Source of the DNA: Arachis hypogaea
Lineage: Eukaryota > Streptophyta > Magnoliopsida > Fabales > Fabaceae
Length of the DNA: 64,000 nucleotides
Assembly: GCF_003086295.3 (NCBI RefSeq)
Contig: NC_092051.1
Location: 7,060,810-7,124,809, forward strand
Direction: 5' to 3'
Position 1 is the first letter of the stretch, and each line of letters opens with the position of its first letter. Shown here one piece after another: positions 1 through 10,740 of this stretch. The translations under genes were made by a program, and so were the position numbers. The notes under the pieces are model-generated. The model was given only the letters and a program-made list of their open reading frames with translations. It was not told where the DNA came from and made no database searches.

Positions 1-2391
1 TGACATATTTTTTAAAAGGTTATTCAATTTTTTTAAATTATTAAATCAAATAAGTTACAAACTAATTAATTAGGTTGATTAAATATCTAGATATCTTATA
101 ATTTAACATAATTTAATTTATATAGATACATGACTTTAACGATTTTATTATTTATTGTAATAAATTTTAGAGATAATTTTTGCAAGTTATAATTTATTTT
201 TTTATTTGCATATTCAAGTTTTAAGAATACTTTTTTTTAATTTTGTATTTATATATAAATTATTTTCTACTTTAATATATGAATTTTTTTTATTGCGCAA
301 TTCACTTTAACAAAAATAAATTAATTTATGAAAATTTAAACTTGAGCGCTTGCTATAGTTAAACTCAAACTTTAATTTATTTTGTCATATTATTATATAA
401 ATATTAAATTCTTTAATTAAATACTTATTTAATTACAAAATAATATTATATGTTACTTTTTAATTAAATTTCAGTTACTACACAAATATTATATTTTAAA
501 TAATTGTATATTTTTTTGTTATTTTAAAAGTTATTATATAATTTTAAGATCATTTAATTATATTTATTTTTTTAAAAACATTGTCATTATTGAAGAGTAA
601 CTAATGTTTGTGATAGTCTAAAATTGAGAAATAAAAATATAAAATATTAATATATTGAGTTTTCGAAGTATAAATCTTGAAGTAAATATATGTGATTATA
701 ATTGATGATCATAATTAAAAGTCTTTATTTTATTTCAATTTGTTTATGACATGTTTATCTTAAATTTTATTTCTTTATTGATTAGTATTTTTTTGTACAT
801 TTAATTGTCATTAATTTATATAAATTAAAATGTATAACTTACAAAAATAGATACGTGTCTTAAAAATGAAAAAAAAAAGTTTTTTTTTAGTAAAAAATTT
901 ATGTTGCTTTAGCTTTTTTTTTTTTCATCATATCTTACATTTTTAATATAATTAAAAGTTAGAGATAAATTCTTAAATATAAATTAGTAAAAAAAATATA
1001 ATACTTAATGAATTATCATAATCATATTTAAAGGTATTTAAGTTATTTTCATATAATAAAAGTGACATGCTTCAAAAAAATTTTGTATATAATTTACTAA
1101 CAAATATATGAGATATTTATCGTAATTTTTATTTTTAATAAAAATATCATTGTATTAAAATGATGCATTTTAAAGATGTATAAATGAGATTTTTATTAAA
1201 AAAAATTTACAAGATAACAAATGCATTTTTATTTTAATTTTATTCTTAATATTTAGTTTTAATTTTACCTTTAGAGTTTTAATATGTTTCAATTATACCA
1301 TTAGGATGAACAATATTAATTATAATTAATCAATTATATTATCTGATTTGACCAAAATTAAATAAATATTAAATTATTTAATAAATAATAAATAAAAAAT
1401 AAAATAAATAAATTTAATTTGAATTATTCTCTTATTGTTTTCTATATCTAGGAATCAGAATGTGCTTTTATGTATTTTGTTAATAGTTCTTAAAGAAGTT
1501 ACTATTTTATTTACTAACATTTTAAATTTTTTACAATATTTTCATAAAACTTGATTAATATATAAGTTCTTCTTCACAATGTTTTTTTTTTTTTTGAATT
1601 TTTTAACAAAAACATATCTTAATTTTTGTCTTTCATCTTTTATATTCATTAATTATACTAACTTCTTTACGGTGTATTTTTATCAACTACATACATGTTT
1701 TTTTGTTTTTTTTTTTACTTTTTTTTAATTATTTTATTACCTTATTTTTAATTATTTATTTTACTTTCACTCCTCATATATTTATTGTATTTCATTTCAT
1801 CTTAGTTTTAATTTCATAGTTAACTTTCAATTATATAAAATTCAATAGTTTCTTTCAAAACATGCTTAAATATATTATCTATTATATACAATCATTAGGA
1901 TAAACAAACAAATATAATTGAATATATAATTTAATTTTAATTTAAACTAAAAACTAAATGAATTGTCAAAAAAATAGCAACTAATTTTATTTTTAATTTC
2001 TCTATAATTTATTTAAAGATAAAAATTTCTCTATAACTACTAACATCACCGATAACAAAATTATAGGTCTTTATAAAATAAAAAAATATATATAAAATAA
2101 ATAACATATATATAATTTCAAAGTTATTAATCATAAACTATGGACAAATTTTTTTAAAAAAAAATCTTATGGATCAATATGTAATTTTTTTATATTTTTA
2201 TTTTTTTTCTAAAATTTTTTAGACTTATCAACATTTAAGTTGTCTATACATTACTTCTCAAAATATTATGATTTCACAAGTTATAATATGTGGGATAAAT
2301 CACTTTTATAAACTATTTGCAAACCAATTTTACATATATCCCCCAAAGTAAAAAAAGCTACGTGCATGTTTCAATTTACATATCTATATAA
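1..2391. other. AT-rich intergenic DNA
   Basis: I see no gene, RNA or complete transposable element here. The stretch is very AT-rich with many short homopolymer runs, and no reading frame is long or conserved enough to support. It may hold heavily decayed repeats that cannot be recognised by eye. Confidence 0.6.
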
Positions 2392-2730
2392 ATCAAATTT
2401 ATGAAGTTCGAATTATATGTTTCTGTAGTAAATCGAATCTATAAGATTCGAATTACTTGGATGCTATCTATGCTACTAAATCGAATGAAGGAGATTCGAT
2501 TTACAATGAGCTGGATTGCTACTAAATGAGTATAAATCGAACCTTATTGTTTCGATTTAGCATGGACTATATAAATCAAAATTTATAGATTCGATTTAGT
2601 AGGGGGTGACATAATTTGAATTCTTTGAATTTAATTTACTTTTGAATCACAATGTCAAGTAATTCGAATCCTATAGATTCGACTTACTACTTATTACCCT
2701 AATTCGAATTCATTAAATTCGATTTATATA
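2392..2730. repeat. Array of about eight short imperfect palindromes
   Basis: About eight units of roughly 27 bp recur every 35-55 bp. Each has the form AATCGAAT - 6 to 9 bases - ATTCGATT, a small inverted repeat that often ends in TTAC or TTAG. Units start near 2392, 2431, 2478, 2532, 2573, 2611, 2661 and 2701. The loops differ (CTATAA, GAAGGA, CTTATTG, CCTATA), so this is not a simple satellite. The flanks are unrelated AT-rich DNA. It could be the subterminal repeat region of a DNA transposon whose ends I cannot define, or an independent clustered repeat. There is no spacer regularity or associated gene to suggest CRISPR, and this is a plant genome. Confidence 0.7.
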
Positions 2731-3593
2731 GAAATGTAAATGGAGACAACAAGGTAACGTTTTTAAATTTGAGTGATTCAGGTAATTTTGGGGTGACTTT
2801 GGTTTATCAACGTAAATTAACCTAATATGTGATATCAGTTATTGTTATATATATGAAAAAGTGACTTATTTATGCATTATTTAGATTAGAAGAATTTGTA
2901 GAAAAATAAAATGTTGGAGAAGAAAATGGATAAAAAAAATCAATTTTTTATTGTTTGGATCAACAAAAAAATTGAATGGAAAACATAAAAGTGTATGTAG
3001 AGCTCATATAAAATTTTTCTCTTCAAAGTTGCGAAGAAAACTAATGTAAAAGTGCAAACATGGATAAAAATACAGAGTTACCATTTGAATTATAATTTAT
3101 ATATAATATATAAAAATATTAATATAATTTTACTCTATTATAATTTTTTCTCTTCTTACTTTTCCTTTCATACAAGCAAAAGAAACTTTTTTCTATTTTT
3201 TTCCATTCATTTTTTCTTCATCTAAACAACACACAAAAAAATATAATTTTCTTTTCATTTTTTTTCTCTCATTTTCTTTTTTTTGCATTTTCTTTCCTCT
3301 TATTTTCCATCTTATATTCAAATAATAGTTTAGTGTTTATCCATTTATCTTCTATTAATATTGTTATAATAAGGATACATGTGACTTTATAAAAAATGAT
3401 ATACCTAAACTTTGATTATCTGAGAATTTATTGAGTGGCTAGAGTAGCTCTACGTCACGAACCAATGAATGCTAGCAATATGAATGATCACAAAAATAAC
3501 CAAAACGGGTATTTGCAGGGATTACTCGCGTTTTGGGGCTAGAAGGGGACTCGTGAAATCCTCACGACTTGCCATGCGAAAATGGATGGAGGC
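2731..3593. other. Intergenic DNA with a GC-richer patch
   Basis: No supported gene. Most of it is AT-rich. About 3420-3593 is clearly more GC-rich and contains a short open frame (3484-3672) that runs across the hAT boundary at 3594, so it is not a gene. It may be a fragment of an older element. Confidence 0.5.
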
Positions 3594-4275
3594 TAGGGGT
3601 GGCAAACGGGTTGAAACCCGTCGGGTTGACCCGTATAACCCACTAAAAAGGCGGATTGGGCTGAAAATTTGAGACCGCCAAACTTAAAAAGCCCGCCTAC
3701 ACCCGCACCGCCTAATCCATGGGCTTTGGCGGGGCCGGACAGACTTCCCCGCTGGGCCAAACTTTTATTTTGTCAGTGCCATTTTTTTACAAAATTCTAT
3801 GATGCTATTGATCTACAAGATGATGAAGATGATAATTGAAAATGTTCTAAGTTATATTTTGGATTATGTATGTTTTATGTTTGATTGATTATAAACTTGA
3901 AGATGTTTAATTATATATTTTGGATGATATTTGTTTTACTTTAGACAATGTTAATTTTATTATTTTGTTTCAAAAAATTTGGTTTATAATTATGTTTATT
4001 ACATATTTATAATTATAAAGACTTTAATATGTGTGAATTTAAAAATTATAATTTTTTTTATTTTTATAAATTATAAATTTATTGAAATTGTTGTGAAATT
4101 ATATATATTGTTTAATATTTAATGATTTATATAAAAAAAAGAGCCCACCAACCTATCATTAGGCGGGACGGGAGAGAAATTCAGGACCGCCTTATTAGGC
4201 GGGGCAGGGCGGGCCAGCTCACCAGATGACGGACTTTTGGTGAGACAGAACGGACTTTTCCATTTGCCACTCCTA
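3594..4275. mobile_element. Non-autonomous hAT-type element, copy A
   Basis: The ends form a terminal inverted repeat: TAGGGGTGGCAAACGGG at the left, and TTTGCCACTCCTA at the right. GC-rich subterminal blocks containing GGCGGG and CCCGCC motifs flank an AT-rich core that encodes nothing. The core matches, in reverse orientation, the core of the element at 37617-38313, so both belong to one family of about 680-700 bp. The flanking 8-mers (ATGGAGGC left, ATGGGACA right) agree at only five positions, so the target duplication is decayed. Assignment to hAT rests on the ends and on the perfect 8-bp duplication of the sister copy. Confidence 0.75.
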
Positions 4276-6231
4276 ATGGGACATGGACATAAGTACCCGC
4301 CTTATGGAACCTATTAAATATACGCGAATATAAAATTATTAATTTATCCTAATTTATATATACATAAATCCATTTCTTAAATTTAGTAACCCTACTTTTT
4401 GCCTCCAATTCGAAATTTTTCTTTTTCTTCCAGACTCTCAGTCTTGATCCTCTCTCTCTAACTCACTTTTTCTACCTCTCAAATTCGTCATTACATTGCT
4501 CAATATCGTTCCAAAAAATTATGTTATGTTATTATGTTGGAATATATTTTTATGTTTTCTCCTTTTGAAATGTTATTTTTCATAACGAATATGTTATAAA
4601 TTATGTTGAATTATATTGAATTGATTATTTTATGATTATTATATTATGTTTTTTTGTGTTAATTTTTTTTCAAAAATTTTCAAAGAATATTCGTAGATAT
4701 CCGAGAAGATCTACGTTTCCTAAGGGATAATTAAACAGGAACTTGTAATGACGGAGAAGGAACGGGGGCATTTTTTTAAAAATAGGAGTGAGGGGTGGAA
4801 AGGGGGCTTCTCATGCTCTCTGAGTACTCATTATCATATCTAACTAGTAACCAAGATCCAATCTGTGCCAATTTAAGAAGGGACACGTGGACTTCATCTG
4901 CATTGGACCTTTAAAGTAATGAACTTAAGTCGGATTTGGGACTCTAACAATAAATTTTAGTTGACCTTGCTTGCATTAAGGTCTTACTAGATCCAAATAT
5001 ATCTTGAATTAATATTTTGAGTCATTGTTATAGCAAATAGTATACTATTTAATATTATAACACTTAGTATATATAAAAATTGGATATATTTACAAGACAT
5101 TTTTTAATTCAAATTAAAAAAATTAATTATCTATTTTTTTAGTTTTAAATATTATTTTCTAATGTAACGAAGAAGTGAAAATAACAATAATCATTCACAT
5201 AATTAAAATAGATAATCTTAATATATACATGACACTATATATATCAAGAATTATTATATATGATATATAATTTTTTTTTCTTTTCTGTAATGACTATTTG
5301 TATAATTTATTGAACATTTTTTTCATCTTAATATTTAATAAATTTAACATACAAAATAAGTAACTTAAGTCATCATCTAAGACAATAAGTATAATAGTGT
5401 AAATACTTATTTATTTATTAGTAGTAAAAAAATATAAATAGTATAAATTAATATTTTTTTAGTATAAAAATAATAATAAAAATTATTAATTAAGTTAATT
5501 ATATAATTAAAAAATTATGAAGAATTTCTTAAATAATAATAAAAAATAAGATCACTATTATCACATATTACAAAGTTTATGAAAAAAATTTTGGATAATA
5601 AATCAATTCTCAATAGATTATATATTAATTCCGTCAAAAAAATAAATAATCATTACATTGGATATTATTATTTACGTACTAATATAATATATATTATCGA
5701 TTATTGAGTTTATAATTAATTTTTAATCCAATTTTCGGTAATTAAAATTTAAATGATTGAAATTATTAAATGTTGAATATTTTGTATCTAACCAATTTAT
5801 TTTTTACTGAAATTAAAAAAGGATGAGTTGTTAATCAATTCTAAATTTAAATTTAAATTCGAGTAAGAAAATAAAAAAATATTTTAAATTTTATCTCACT
5901 AACCAGAATTTATTTCAAGATAAGAAATTACTTTGTACATCATATTCATATATATTGTAGGATAATATGGTTATTTGCTATTTTTTAATGGTAAATATTA
6001 TCAAATAAAATAGTATACGAAATTAGAAGAAAATGTATTTACAAGTTTAGAAAATATTAATTTATTTTTCAATAGAATAAATTATATATTGAATAATAAA
6101 AGTTGTTATTGGTTTCTTTTTACATTAACTAATACTCAACGATGGTGTTTCGGTACCATGTTATTAAGAAATATTAATCAATCTAATAACTTTTGTAATG
6201 ACACACGTTTATGAATTTGAAAATTTAAAAA
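4276..6231. other. AT-rich intergenic DNA
   Basis: No supported gene. A CT-rich stretch at about 4430-4490 and a GC-richer stretch at about 4690-4810 look like debris of an older element, but no ends can be matched. The remainder is low-complexity AT-rich sequence. Confidence 0.5.
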
Positions 6232-6553
6232 GAGTATATACCCATTTTGGTCCTAAAAGAATTTTAAACTGGACACTTTAGTCCCCAACTAAAATTAATT
6301 ATTCGATTGCTCCCTAACAATTAACTCCGTCAGTCACTTAGGTCCTTTACTCCATTAATTCTAACGGAGGACAAAATAGTCCCTAACAACTCTAATAGGG
6401 GATAAAATGGTCCCTGATCTCTTCTATTCGAAAACGACACTGCTCTCTCCCAATTTCTATCATATCTCGCATAACACTAACAGTCTAACACTGTATCTTC
6501 AAACTACACAATGCACACTCTATAAATTTAATATTCACAAGAAAAAAAAATCC

Positions 6554-7329
6554 TCCACAGGTTGAGTTGCTGATGTGGTTTGTAATTTTAGAAAGATTGA
6601 ATATTAGAAATAGATTATGTAAGTTTAAGATTGTACCAGAAGCGGAATCCTTTTGTGTCTTATGTAAGGATAGATTGGAGACGGTACATCACTTATTTTT
6701 TTCATGTAATCGTATATGGAAGTTGTGGGGATCAATCTTGGTGGATTGAAGTGTGATTTGGAATTGGCCAGGAACCACCAAAGAATGCTTTGAGGTGTGG
6801 ATGGATAGAAAGATAAGAAAAGATACGAAAGAAGTGTAGATGGTATTATTTTTTTCTGTAATATGGTACATATGGAGATGTAGAAATAACATTGTCTTTA
6901 ATAATGGAGTGTTGGTATTAGAGAAGTTAAAGGAGGAAGTTGTAGAATGCACAAATCGATGGTGTCAAGATCGACAATATAGGAGTAATTGATGTACTTA
7001 TGAGTGCAAATATCAAGTTTAAGGTGAATAAGAAAACATATGAAATTGATCTTTGATGCATGATTTACTGATCTATAAAAAATGCCAATAATTCTACAGA
7101 GTAAATGTTGGAAGGAGAATGATCATGATTTGATGTTGTATAACTGATCGGGTTCATCTTGAAGTGTCTTTGGAGGAGCTAAAATCATTATATTCTTTTG
7201 CTCGCTGTTTGCTGTTTAATGCTAATTTTTATGTTTTCTTTGTAGTTATTACTCTATTTTTGTTACTATTTTTTGGAACTACGCCCACTCTGTTTGGAAT
7301 TGGGTGGAGATGTAATTATTTAAAAAAAG
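6554..7329 (+). mobile_element. 5'-truncated LINE fragment nested in the Pack-MULE
   Basis: A plus-strand open stretch encodes the C-terminal zinc-binding region of a plant LINE reverse transcriptase (zf-RVT type): CVLCKDRLETVHHLFFSC, followed by tryptophans (IWKLWG). Further downstream in the same style, interrupted by stops, come WYIWRCRNNIVFNN and a basic tail. The 3' end is A-rich. The 11-mer AAAAAAAATCC occurs at both borders (6543-6553 and 7330-7340) and is a plausible target-site duplication, although its A-richness lowers its weight. Only the last part of ORF2 is present. The insertion postdates the Mutator element that surrounds it. Confidence 0.7.
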
Positions 7330-7444
7330 AAAAAAAATCCCCAACTTGTTCTAAACCAATTCATACTCAGAAAACTAATGCCTATGTCTCTCAACTAGTT
7401 GTCGTCTTCGATGGATCCCATGAATCCAGATAGAAAGTCATTTG

Positions 7445-7870
7445 TTAAGACTCTGAAAAAGAAGGAATGAAGCACTCGGTGTCTATTTCAAATGAGAATT
7501 TGCATATGATGTCGAAGGAGAATCTTCTCATGATGTCCTAATGTCCAACAATCTATATTGCTTGTCGGAGAGTGAAGAAAGGCGTGCCCTTGGAGTAGTT
7601 GTGGAACTTGGTCTTGAAGATGTTGTGGACGTTGTTGGGATTGGAGCTGATGTTATCAAAGACGTAGAACTGGATGCTTTTGGTGGATGAAGTGCAGAGG
7701 AGGTGGATGTACCAGTCACAAATATTTAGGAAGTGTGTGGTCCATGACATGTTGAGGTAGGTGCTACACGTGTGACAATTACACCATGGCTTAATCTTGG
7801 AGCTAAAGAGGAGGAAGGAAAAGATGGAAAAGAAGATTGTGAAGGTGAAGAAGGAGAGTATGAATGCTAG
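7445..7870 (-). pseudogene. Captured cytochrome P450 fragments, CYP94-like
   Basis: On the minus strand a hydrophobic stretch (a membrane-anchor-like run of F, I, L and S) leads into KIKPWCNCHTC, then LNICDWYIHLL, NPNNVHNIFKTKFHNYSKGT and a stop at about 7553. This order matches the N-terminal region of CYP94-family fatty-acid omega-hydroxylases as I recall it. After a short junction, RRFSFDIICKFSFEID (about 7475-7530) matches the family's later helix segment, so about 60 residues between the two blocks are missing. No haem-binding cysteine region is present. The fragments therefore cannot make an active enzyme. They lie inside the terminal repeats of a Mutator-like element, so they were captured from a parental CYP94 gene elsewhere. 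The CYP94 assignment is from memory of motifs. P450 itself is more certain than the subfamily. Confidence 0.65.
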
Positions 7871-8344
7871 GGTTATGCGAGATATGATGAAAATTGGGGA
7901 AGAACAGTGTTGTTTTCGAATAAAGGGGTCAGGGATCATTTTGTCCCTTGTTAGAGTTGTTAGGGATCATTTTGTCCTATGTTAGAGTTTTCAGGGACCA
8001 TTTTGTCTTCCATTAGAGTTGACGGAGCCAAGGACCTAAGTGACTGACGGAATTAATTGTTAAGGACCAATCGAATAATTAATTTTAGTTGGGAACTAAA
8101 ATGTCTGGTTTGAAATTCTTCGAGGACCAAGATAGGTATATACTCATTTAAAAATCATCTCATAAAATGTGAAGTTTTAACAAGTAACAATGTTAATCAT
8201 ATTGTTTTGACTTCAAGAATGAATATGATACTAACAAATAAAATTGTCCCAAGTAAATTTTAACAAAGACAAAAGTCCATAAGTATTGCTATTAATAAAA
8301 AATTATTTTATTTTAAAGACAAATACAATTTTTTTCTACTGATT

Positions 8345-8512
8345 TTCTAACTCGGCAAGTCGAGGACTAATCCACCACATATTAAAGCTCTATTTATTAA
8401 AGGTCTGTCGTTAACTAATAAATTGTTATATATACAAGACACGATATTCGAATTTCAAATACTTGTTTAAGCGAATAAATGAGATGACCATTCAACCAAT
8501 TCAAATTAATTA
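8345..8512 (-). mobile_element. Degenerate tRNA-derived SINE
   Basis: Read on the minus strand, the segment follows the same order as the clearer SINE at 62738-62879: a start resembling AATTGGTTGAATGGTCATCT (A-box region), a CTTAAGC-like motif, then a B-box-like TTCGAAT. The 3' half is strongly decayed and has no clear tail. No target duplication was found. Confidence 0.55.
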
Positions 8513-8921
8513 AAATAAATATTAATTATTTTTAATATTTTTAAGTTATAAAATATTTATAATAATAATTATAATAGATACTTTTTATTTTAATTTTAAT
8601 AATTTTTTTATATAATTTTATGTGTTACCCGTGTCCTGCATGGTAACATACGCTAGTTTAGTTTATAAATTTTGGTTGAGTTCTATTGTTATTTTGTTTA
8701 TTTTTGTAGAGAATAAAGTATCGTTTTTGTTCTCAACGTGTGAGATAAACAGGGACGGACCTACACTTACAAAGGAGGGGGCATTTGCCCCACAAATTTT
8801 TTTAAAAAAAATTAATACTTATATATATATACTACTTGTTATATTATGTTTGTCTCAAAATAAAATATAAATAATTTTTTTTGTATTTTACGTTAAAACA
8901 ATATTTTGTTAAATTTAACAC

Positions 8922-8962
<41 letters not shown>
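8922..8962. repeat. (AAT)n microsatellite
   Basis: About thirteen uninterrupted ATA/AAT trinucleotides inside the hAT element at 8750-9711. A likely length-variable marker. Confidence 0.9.
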
Positions 8963-9462
8963 TATTATATTATTAAATTTAATTTAGTATAAAAAACAAA
9001 TAAATAAATTCAAAAAATAGTGATAATAACTTCATTATATTAGCTCATTAATTAATAATTAAATTGAGACTTGATTTTCTAATTAAATACAATTTAAATT
9101 ATTAGTAATTTTTTAAAAATTATTTAAGATAGAAAAACATATTATTTATATATTAATATATTGTAATTATTTTGGTTAAAAAAATTATTTATACCATAAA
9201 GACTATAATAAGTAAACTTGATAATTAAATATGAGATAATAAAAAGTTAAATATTGTTTAAGAATGTATATAGAAAAATGATATTTAGTCATGTTAAAAA
9301 TAAAAAATAGCCGTTATAAATAATTTTTTTTATTTTGAATATTATACTGTGTGTATGAAATTATATTTTTATTATTTTAAATATTATAATAATTGATTGT
9401 GTGTATATGTCTAGTTTTTATCAATATGTATAGATAGTTCTAACTTAAAATTTTAAATATAA

Positions 9463-9648
9463 CTAAACCAATTTGAATTGGTCAAGTAATCAGCTTAATC
9501 GTTCGCTTAAGTAAGTATTGGGGTTTGAATTCTGTCTCGTATGTGTAGCAACTTATTGCCAGCCAATTGCAGACTCTTAAATGAAATTCAGATTCAGGAC
9601 GAATTAGTCCTTAACTTGTTGGATATTACGCGAAGTCAAAAAAAAAAG
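9463..9648 (+). mobile_element. tRNA-derived SINE, nearly full length
   Basis: The order is TTGAATTGGTCAAGTAATCAGC (A-box-like), CGCTTAAGTAAGTATTGGGG, TTTGAATTC (B-box-like), then a tRNA-unrelated body (GCAACTTATTGCCAGCC, GACGAATTAGTCCTTAACTT) and an A-run at 9638-9647. This matches the minus-strand copy at 62738-62879 over its whole length. It sits inside the hAT element at 8750-9711, making a three-level nest. Confidence 0.7.
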
Positions 9649-10740
9649 TATCTATACCTAAATGTTATTATATTTTTGCCCCACTACTAAAATTTTCTGG
9701 GTCCGTCACTGGAGGTAAGTTTTAAAGTTGTTCCTAACGTTTCAATCGTCCTATTTAAGTCCTTAACGTTTCAAAATTGACTTAATATTGTCCTGCCATT
9801 AAGAATCCGTTAACAGAATTGACGGCGGGACAAAAACGATACATAAAAATAAATTTTAATTTAATTTTATCTTTAAATAATATTAATTTTTTACTGTACA
9901 TAGTATTCAATTATTTTTCAATTACATCTAAATAAATTACATTTAATCACATTACTTTCATTTTAAATAATTTTTTTTATAATTTTAAAGAATTTTGATA
10001 CATTAGAGACAAAAGGTATAATTTATATTTTATTGTATATATATATTTTTTTCTTTTCTGCAAGTTTATATACTAGTCATTCTACAAACATTTCATGATA
10101 ACTAAATATCTTTAAGAGTAAAATTATAAAAAAATTAATTTATTTAAAATGAAAGTAATATGATTAAGTGTAATTTACTTAGATGTAATTAAAAAATAAT
10201 TAAATACTATGTATAGTAAAAAATTGATATTATTGAAGGATAAAATTAAAATTTATTTCTATGTATCATTTTTGTCCCCAACATTTTCGTCCTATTTAAG
10301 TTTCTAACGTTTCAATATCGTCTCAATTTTGTCCCGTTGTTAATTCTGTTAACGAATCCCTAACGGCAGGACAACATTGAGTCAATTTTAAAACGTTAAA
10401 GACTTAAATATAACGATTGAAACGTTAGGGACAATTTTAAAACTTACCACAAATGTTAGGATAAAAACGATACTTTACTCTTTCTTTAGACATTCATCAA
10501 ACTACTAACTATATTTGTTTAAAACTTGTAAAGTTATGTAATAATTTGGTTCGTCTTTTAAAAGACTATTTTGGACTTCTAAATATTAAATTTTTATTCC
10601 TTTTGGGATTTTTTGAAAAAGTAATACTGGAAATATGTAGACCCTGTATCAAAACTAAAAAAAATATAGATACAAAAATATTTTTTGAATTGTTTTTTAA
10701 ACCAATAATACATAAAAATCAAAATCAGACTAAATCTCCA

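Larger units (their letters stand above)
6232..8145. mobile_element. Mutator-like Pack-MULE with long terminal inverted repeats
   Basis: The element is bounded by a perfect 9-bp target duplication, ATTTAAAAA (6223-6231 and 8146-8154), the length typical of Mutator elements. Its terminal inverted repeats are about 240 bp long, starting GAGTATATACCCATTTTGGT on the left. The right end is the complement with a few mismatches. There is no transposase, so it is non-autonomous. Between the repeats lie fragments of a cytochrome P450 gene (about 7445-7870, minus strand) and a nested 5'-truncated LINE (6554-7329). A host gene fragment inside MULE terminal repeats is the definition of a Pack-MULE. Confidence 0.85.
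8750..9711. mobile_element. hAT-type element with CAGGGACGGACC ends
   Basis: The terminal inverted repeats are CAGGGACGGACCTACA on the left and GGGTCCGTCACTG on the right. The flanking 8-mers GAGATAAA (8742-8749) and GAGGTAAG (9712-9719) agree at six of eight positions and fit a decayed 8-bp hAT duplication. The foldback arms of the host element resume exactly at these borders, which confirms the insertion. The interior is non-coding and AT-rich. It holds a trinucleotide microsatellite and a SINE. Confidence 0.75.
8708..10484. mobile_element. Foldback (long inverted repeat) element interrupted by a hAT insertion
   Basis: Once the 962-bp hAT insert (8750-9711) is removed, the two halves are inverted copies of each other over almost their full length, about 370 bp each, meeting near 10050-10110. 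The outer ends are AATAAAGTATCG... and ...CGATACTTTA. Within the arms, CCTAACGTTTCAATCGTCC on the left pairs with the complement near 10400-10435 on the right. The core arms pair too, for example CATTACTTTCATTTTAAATAA (left, about 9950) with its complement near 10140-10165. It encodes nothing. I could not find a target duplication, so the superfamily is open. A Mutator-type foldback is the most likely. Confidence 0.7.

Noticed and set aside
2392..2730. CRISPR array
   Set aside because: The repeated units are palindromes with variable loops and irregular spacing in a plant nuclear genome. There are no direct repeats with unique spacers and no cas-like genes.
3484..3672. 62-codon open frame overlapping the left end of hAT copy A
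   Set aside because: It crosses the transposon boundary at 3594, has no recognisable motif, and its right part is terminal-repeat sequence.
7164..7433. 89-codon plus-strand open frame
   Set aside because: It spans the 3' end of the truncated LINE, its A-rich tail and the captured DNA, so it is a chance frame.
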